NCBI GenBank assembly: GCA_018881555.1
Contig: JACAXG010000121.1
Coordinates: forward strand, 191,717 to 255,716
Source: Amblyornis subalaris
Taxonomy: Eukaryota > Chordata > Aves > Passeriformes > Ptilonorhynchidae
Length of the DNA stretch: 64,000 nt
Direction of reading: 5' to 3'
The notes under the pieces are model-generated. The model saw only the letters and a program-made list of their open reading frames with translations. It had not been told where the DNA came from and ran no database searches. The position numbers were made by a program, and so were the translations under genes. Below are positions 58,093 through 64,000 of the stretch, piece by piece (within the stretch, counting starts at the first letter, position 1; each line of letters starts with the position of its first letter).

Positions 58093-60274
58093 CCCCGGAG
58101 AGGTACCTGGTGTGAACAGTTTTGACATCAGCACCCTGAGAGCTGTTTGAAGAACAGCAGAGCACAGTGGTACCCAGCCAGCAGTGGTGGTGGGGCACAC
58201 ACAGCCACAAATCCACCTGGTTTCCCTCTGGGAAGCTGCAGCTCCTGGTAGTTGCTCACAATGAGGGTGATCACACACGAGTTCCTCTGCAGGGATCCCA
58301 TTTTCACTCGGTGCAGTCANTGGGGGGTGCTGGGGGCTCACTGCTCCACCTATCTCCTTCAAAATGACAGATTTTGCTGTGTATTCCTTTACACAGGGCT
58401 GAGGAAAACCTGTGGGGTGGACTTGTCAGCTGCTTTGTTGTCTGTTCTCCTCACCTGAGGTGGCCTTTGTGAGCCTGGCAGCTTTCAGCCTCACCNTCAG
58501 GGTGGGTGTTCAGGGAAAAGTGTGAAACTGTGGCTCGGGCAGANTTGATGCTCAGAAATGAAGTGAGCCTTCATATATTACTGGTTTTTCTTTTAAATAA
58601 CACCATTTTTTAACTTTAGGATGATCTGGTCTCCTACACACTCCAGGTAATAAAAGCCACAGCTGCTCCAAAAATAACAATTCTCGCCCAGGTGTTTGTT
58701 TTTTTTTTAACAAAGTTGTAAATAGGGCAACTCCAACCATTGAGACAAAATGACACCCAGCCAATAAACCCCTGAATCTTCCCCTGGCTCTTTTTCTGAG
58801 ACAGCTCTAGTTCCTAGCACAACAAAAATTTTTCTGCATCCCTAGGTCGTGTGGGTGAGCTGCATCCATCAGCTCAGGGATGGGTCTGGCTGCCATGAAT
58901 GCAGAGAGGGCACAGGCATGGAAGTGGAAGAGCGAGTTTTTGGGGGCTGCCTAGTCACTAAGGTAGGCTCAGCTGTGCCATGCATTATGTATCATGTCTG
59001 AGAGTCTTCTATGCAGATGGGCTGCCTGTCTCCCAAACCCATAGCCTTGGACTTNTTTTGTCTGAGGTGAGCTCAGAGCCCTTCCCTCTGTGCCTGCTGG
59101 TGCAGTGTTATTCTCCACAGTGCCAGGGATGTCCTGGATCTCTCCTGGAGATTGGCTCGCTGCTGAACTGTGGATTTTGGCCAGGTTGTGCTCTAAGCAC
59201 AGAATTGGATTCCCACAGTGTCCCCAAAGCACTGGCTCCCCAACCAGCTGTGTGATACAAGCACCAAGCAAGCAGGCAGCTGCTCTGGGGAGCTCTGAGG
59301 ATCTCANGGTGTGAGCTGGGGACCAACATGTCTGCAGATGTGTGTCTGCAGCATCCCAGCTCTGTGCTGGAGAAGACAAGGACATGCTGTGCCCTCACTT
59401 AGTGCTCATTCAGCTCCCTGAGTGGAGGACTTGGGGCCAGAGGCCAGAGAAGAGCTGTGGCACAGAAAACGAGAAAGCAGGTGGAAAATCAGGGGCAGGA
59501 GTGCAAGGAGGGGCAGAGTGCGTGCCAAAGTAGGGACAGAGCCTTTGCAGCTCTGCAGGGCTGCTTGAGAGCAGCCAAGAGCTGGTGCAGNCCTGGGAAC
59601 AGAGCTGGAGATAATCGTGGAGGTGGGAGATGAGCTAAACTTGGGCTCACAGACTGGTGGAATGACGAAGGAGAGGGAAGAGCGTTTAACCTGGCGAGTG
59701 ACCTGAGAGACACCGAGTAGAGTGAGGCTACTCCAACCCCTCTGTGAGTGGCCAGCAGGCAGGGCAGCTCCTCGGGAGTCAGTGGGAGGGTGGATCCCGA
59801 GGGGAGGACTCAGGGGCAGGACTCAAATCAGGTGGTGAACTCAAAGTGTCCTCCCTGTTGGAGTTTGCTCAGGGCGGTGCTGGATTTACAACCATCCCAT
59901 TTCAGTCGTCCCTGAGGTGGTGCTGGATGCCGAACGCTGTGGCTGGGGAGCTCAAAATCACTTTTTACCTCCCTCTAAGAGAAGAAAAAGAAAGAGCTCT
60001 GGCCCCAAACCAGTCAAGACCTTTCTCAGGTCAGTCTTAAATTCTTACCTCTCCCAGCAGCTGCTTCTCAAGCCCTGAGGATTTCACTGAGCCAATTTAA
60101 TGCTGGTGGTCAGACAGTTTAAACCCATTAGCTCCCAGCTATCTGAATAATTTTCTCCTCGGGTCCCAGCGCAGCGGCACACTGCTCTAACCAGGACTGC
60201 AGAGCTCTGCCACGGCTCCTGGACCTTTGCTGACTGCTGTGGCCTGCGTGGTGAGCACTCAAGGGCTGAAGAAA
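58093..60274 (+). other. Intergenic DNA and presumed GYS2 promoter/5' untranslated region
   Basis: There is no CpG island before GYS2, unlike LDHB. This suits a tissue-restricted liver gene, but the transcription start cannot be placed from sequence. Open frames in 58.9-59.5 kb occur on both strands and look like composition effects. Confidence 0.5.
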
Positions 60275-60395
60275 ATGCCCCTGGCGAGATCCCTGTCCAT
60301 CACATCCCTGAACGGGCTTCCTCTGTGGGAGGATGAGGACCTGCCGGTGGAGGATTTGCTGCTCTTCGAAGTTTCTTGGGAAGTTACCAACAAAG
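60275..60395 (+). CDS. GYS2: Glycogen synthase, liver isoform: first coding exon (gene continues past the window)
   Basis: The exon encodes 40 residues, beginning [16 protein letters not shown] and ending in [13 protein letters not shown], and matches the N-terminus of liver glycogen synthase (cytosolic UDP-glucose glycosyltransferase, GT3 family). The start is taken at 60275 because the distance to Ser8 and Ser11 then equals the family's regulatory phosphorylation sites 2 and 2a, and RSLS-TS is preserved. The frame is open upstream to an ATG at 60227, but that would add 16 residues not found in the family. The exon ends AAA G before a gtttgt donor at 60396, the same phase as in human. The next exon, normally beginning with the UDP-glucose-binding VGGIYTVI segment, was not found before position 64000. 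The gene is therefore cut by the window edge. The position after LDHB, in the same orientation, fits conserved synteny. Confidence 0.93.
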
Positions 60396-60655
60396 GTTTG
60401 TACAGCGCTTGGGAGCTAAGAGTGGCTGTTTTCAGGGGAGTGGAGGAAGGGTTTGGACAGGGAAGGCATTCACTGGGAGCTTGGGGTGGGCTGCAGGGCT
60501 GCTGGACGGGAGGAAGCGTGCGTGTGGCCCCGGTGTGTAGTGGTGCACGCTGTGCGTGGGATGGGCAGAGGGTCAGGGTGTCTCTGTGTCTTTACGTGTT
60601 CCACCAGCAGGGAGAGGCTCTTTGAACATGTGAGTGATAAATCTGAGTGTGCAGA

Positions 60656-60670
60656 TATATATATATATAT
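60656..60670. repeat. (TA)n microsatellite
   Basis: An uninterrupted alternating TA/AT run of about 15 bp lies in the first intron of GYS2. Confidence 0.8.
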
Positions 60671-61456
60671 ATTGCTCTGTGCATATTTATGTTCTACCTT
60701 CCATGCAAATTCACGTGGGAACGTCACGCATGAAAATGAGCAGTTTAGCAGTGTCCCTCGGCCTTCTGGAGAAGAAGCCAAGCTTGGAAGGGGTATAAAC
60801 AAACAGAGCTGTGTTCCAGGCACTGAACAAACGCTGGGTGTCAATGACCAGCAGCCTTTGTGTGCCAGCTGGAACTCCTTTGGACTGGTCTTTGCAAACA
60901 CAGGTGGTGCCACGCAGGGGCTTCGTTTGTTCGCCGCTTGGCAGGCAAAGGGCACGGTGCTTGTTGGGCAAAAATCCTCCTGCCTCCNTTCCTGATTCAC
61001 TCATCAAATCATCCTCTTCAGGCAGGTGTAGTTCACCAAGAGGAACAGGCTCCTTTTTGCCACAAAAACTTTAGTTTGAGTAAAGGATTGACCTCGTGTG
61101 TTGGTGTCCTGGCAGATAAATAGAGATTGATCAGGAGAAGGGATCTGTCATCTGTGAAGAGTTTAACTTTAAAGGGGAAACGTGTGTGAGAGGAACAGGC
61201 AGTGCTAAGTTTTGTCCCCATGATGAAACTGGAATTACTGTTCTGTGACAGTTTCTNCTATTTTACATTGCTATTTTCAGGGTGGTGAGACCTATCAATA
61301 ACCAGAGGTGGTACAGAGTAGCTTTTGCACTTCAAATCCCTGTGGGCTAATTTTTCAGTCNCTTCAGTCAAGCTTTTTTGAGTTAATTTACTAAAGCCAG
61401 AACGTGGAGCATGCAGCATTCACCTTTTGCAGTGTGCATGGTAAGTAAGGCTCTGG

Positions 61457-61470
61457 CAAGCAGATGGCAG
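61457..61470 (+). promoter_or_regulatory. Candidate CTCF-binding motif
   Basis: The sequence CAAGCAGATGGCAG matches the core CTCF consensus CCASYAGRKGGCRS at 13 of 14 positions; the second base differs. It lies in GYS2 intron 1. Such matches occur by chance, so occupancy is unproven. Confidence 0.25.
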
Positions 61471-64000
61471 CAGAAATCTAGGAAATTCAGGAGTTCTCAC
61501 TAACTTCCCTGAACTCCATAGTATATATATTTTCTGAGTCATCTGGGCCCAGTGGTTGTAGATATCACACAATGCATTTAAGGAAAAGTAACCTGATTAG
61601 ATTTGTCCGTCTTCCTGTGCATGTACAAAAGGCAGTGAATCATTTAATCACCCACAGAGCTCCTGTTGACTCCACTGAAGCCAAATNAACCGACACTGCT
61701 AAAATTTACTATTCACACGTTTTATGAGAGAAATAATATTCATGAGTCAATTTCATTCAGTTAATTTAAAAACNAGGTGCCTTTAATTATACCACCTACC
61801 GAGGGCTGAAGGAACTAGTCATGGGAAACCATTTCTTCATTAGAATCGGACCTCTGTGCAAAGTTTCCATNAACCAATCTCNACTGGAAACATCTGTGCA
61901 AAACCCCCNTTNCCAGCCTGTTTCAGCCTATTTTTCTGGTAAATTCTTGATACTGAGAGGNNTTTTTTTTCTATATCTTCCAGGCAATTGAATGTCTAAG
62001 TCACGTGGTGAGATACTGTTCCCTGGTGACCTTACTTTTATAAACAGTTCTGGGAAAATATTAGGGCACTGTGAGAGAGAGAGTAGCCAGCAAAATGCAG
62101 GCAGGGTCATCACAGAAGATACATAGGCCTAGGAAATAATAGCTTATACTGTATATTTGCCATCTCCTTTAGCAGGAGGAACTGTTTATTTGATGAAGTA
62201 AGCTGACCCCACACAGATGTAGTGCTGCTGCATTTTTTAATGTTTGTGCTGCTGTGTAGGTTCGTGATACAGAGGGCAGGATAAGCATTAGCTGGATTTA
62301 TTGCCTGACTAGCTAATTTAGAGCATTTTACGTGAAGGTTTCTTTCTTCCTTTCTGGCAATGCCGAGGTGTGTCAGAGTGGCTCAGCCTGAAGTTGGCTT
62401 GCACTGCCAAAGTGCTGTGAAGCTGCTGCTGCCCACAGCAGAGAGTGCCAGGCTTGGTGTTAATTTTTTGTGTGGATCACCAGGTGCTTGGCTACATTTC
62501 CTCGTTGGCCAGTGCTGCTGCTTAGTAGTTCCTCCATTTCTCTCATGGCACTGACAATGGGGCTGAATTGTCTTCTTTCCTGTGAGGAACGTGCTCCCAG
62601 AGCTCCCAGGTGGATTTCCATTCCCACACCTGTAAACCATGACCTTTACAGGTGTTGAGCTGAGCCTCTTGAGTGTATTCTTCAGAACCAGAGGATGGTG
62701 AGGGGGTCCTGCAAATTGGAGGATATCTGATTGTGTGGTGAGAGAGGCTCTCCATGTGCCAGGCTGTCCATGGGGGGCAAGCNTTCCCTGGGATTTCCCT
62801 GATGGTGCTGCTTGGTACTGAGACAAGAGGTGCAGCTGTAGGGAAGAACAAGATGGTTGTATGAACTCAGGGCTCAGGGATCCACAAGTATCCATTATTT
62901 CCAGAGCCTCATCACTTCTTTGTCAGCAGCTGGAACAGGGAAGTTGTCTCTCTCTTTGATTTTTTTTAATTCTAGATCATTTAACACATGCTCTAATAAG
63001 GCAGAGCTTTCTACTTCTCCATGTTTCTTTTTTGTATTTTCGGTCCTGTCTGCTAAGTTACAATTTCTGATGTGTGTAGGAAAGCTCTGGCCTCCCAGTT
63101 ACTGCTCTCTCTCCTCTTCTCTGNCTGGAGCAAGCAAAGATAAGGCAGCTGAGGGAGAGAATGGGAAATACTAAAGGCTCATTTGCCAGTGTCTCTCTCC
63201 CTCCCCCTTCCCCCAAGTCGTGTGAGAAGGAGCTTGCCACCTAAACCAAGCACNTTATTGAAATCCTCTGGCATTGAAAGCCCTCTGCTGAAGGAATGGG
63301 AATTGTGTAGTTTGTTTTGCAAGATTTTCCTCACTTCAGTTGAGTTTTCACTGATGGGCACNACCCCTACTGTGAAGTGGATCTACAGTGTTTCTGTGGC
63401 AGAAGGGGAAAAATGCAGGCAGCCAAGGGCCCCAGTGCACTGCAGTGCCACACATCTGGTGCTAATCGTGGGGATCTCATCACTTTTCGCTCTTTCTTTC
63501 TCTCCTGGCCATCATGCTCCAGTAAAGCCAGGTCTGGTCATGTACCTGTGGAAAAAAAGGACTGTTTTCTTTCCTCCATAACATGAAGACCAATAAAAAC
63601 TCCAAGTCCAGGAACACAAAAGAAGTGGCTCCCAAGCTGTGTAGGTCTTGTGCCCGGGTTGGGTTTGTCTGTGGTGGGTTTTCTGACACATTGGTGAGAT
63701 GGGCTGAGAATGTTCAAGATCTGATCTGTTCCCTCAGGAAGATGTCTTTCAAATAATTCCAGTGATATTTAGATTAGTATCCCCTGCTGCACCACTAACA
63801 GCTTTTAGGTAGAAAATAGAAGAATGCTCAAAAATGCTGGGCAAACAGCCAGCTTGTATCATCATTCAGCTGTGAACAGCTCAGCTCAAGAATCACTGGT
63901 AGATGAATCTCAAATATTGTGGTTTTTTCCCATCCCCATCGGAATGAAGACTGTGCTAAAAACAAAACTTGGTTCAGCTCTCCCTGGAGCAGAGATGTCT

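Larger units (their letters stand above)
60396..64000 (+). other. GYS2: GYS2 intron 1 (partial)
   Basis: The sequence runs from the gtttgt donor to the window edge. It contains a (TA)n run near 60656-60670 and a CTCF-like motif at 61457-61470. It has several T-rich runs and clustered Ns at 61871-61962. No coding exon matching glycogen synthase was seen. Confidence 0.7.

Overview
The window is nuclear DNA from a bird, most likely a passerine. Its genes have large introns with GT/AG splice sites, the flanking DNA is AT-leaning and sparse in repeats, and nearly all recognisable repeats are chicken-repeat-1 (CR1) LINE 3' ends. There is also one tRNA-Ile-headed, CR1-tailed SINE of the kind known from zebra finch, and one solo endogenous-retrovirus LTR of a family common in bird genomes. 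Scattered single Ns mark low-confidence bases.

Two genes can be read, both on the + strand. LDHB (lactate dehydrogenase B, heart-type subunit) is complete: a CpG-island promoter at about 39.2-40.6 kb, a probable non-coding first exon, and seven coding exons between 40,691 and 50,096. These join to 1,002 nt, which is 333 codons plus TAA, with every splice phase consistent and all catalytic residues present. Two polyadenylation signals follow. About 10 kb downstream, the first coding exon of GYS2 (liver glycogen synthase) starts at 60,275 and splices out at 60,395; the rest of that gene lies beyond the right edge. LDHB and GYS2 are neighbours in the same orientation in human and other amniotes, with KCNJ8 and ABCC9 on the other side, so those two genes are expected to the left of this window.

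Region by region: 1-39.2 kb is intergenic with no convincing protein-coding exon. It holds CR1 fragments, the SINE, a polypurine tract, a striking 35-bp-arm hairpin at 11.6 kb, the solo LTR with intact 5-bp target duplications at 20.2-20.7 kb, and an exact 56-bp tandem duplication just after it. The interval 39.2-50.4 kb is LDHB, with a degenerate minisatellite inside its CpG island and an antisense CR1 in the second intron. The interval 50.4-60.2 kb is intergenic with two sense CR1 copies. From 60.3 to 64 kb is the start of GYS2 and its first intron.

Functionally, the two genes concern carbohydrate use: LDHB interconverts lactate and pyruvate, and GYS2 stores glucose as glycogen in liver. 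Nothing in the sequence shows that they are co-regulated. I did not find a clearly new system. The best candidates for follow-up are the 11.6-kb hairpin, the LTR with its neighbouring duplication, the intron-1 minisatellite and one short signal-peptide-like reading frame.
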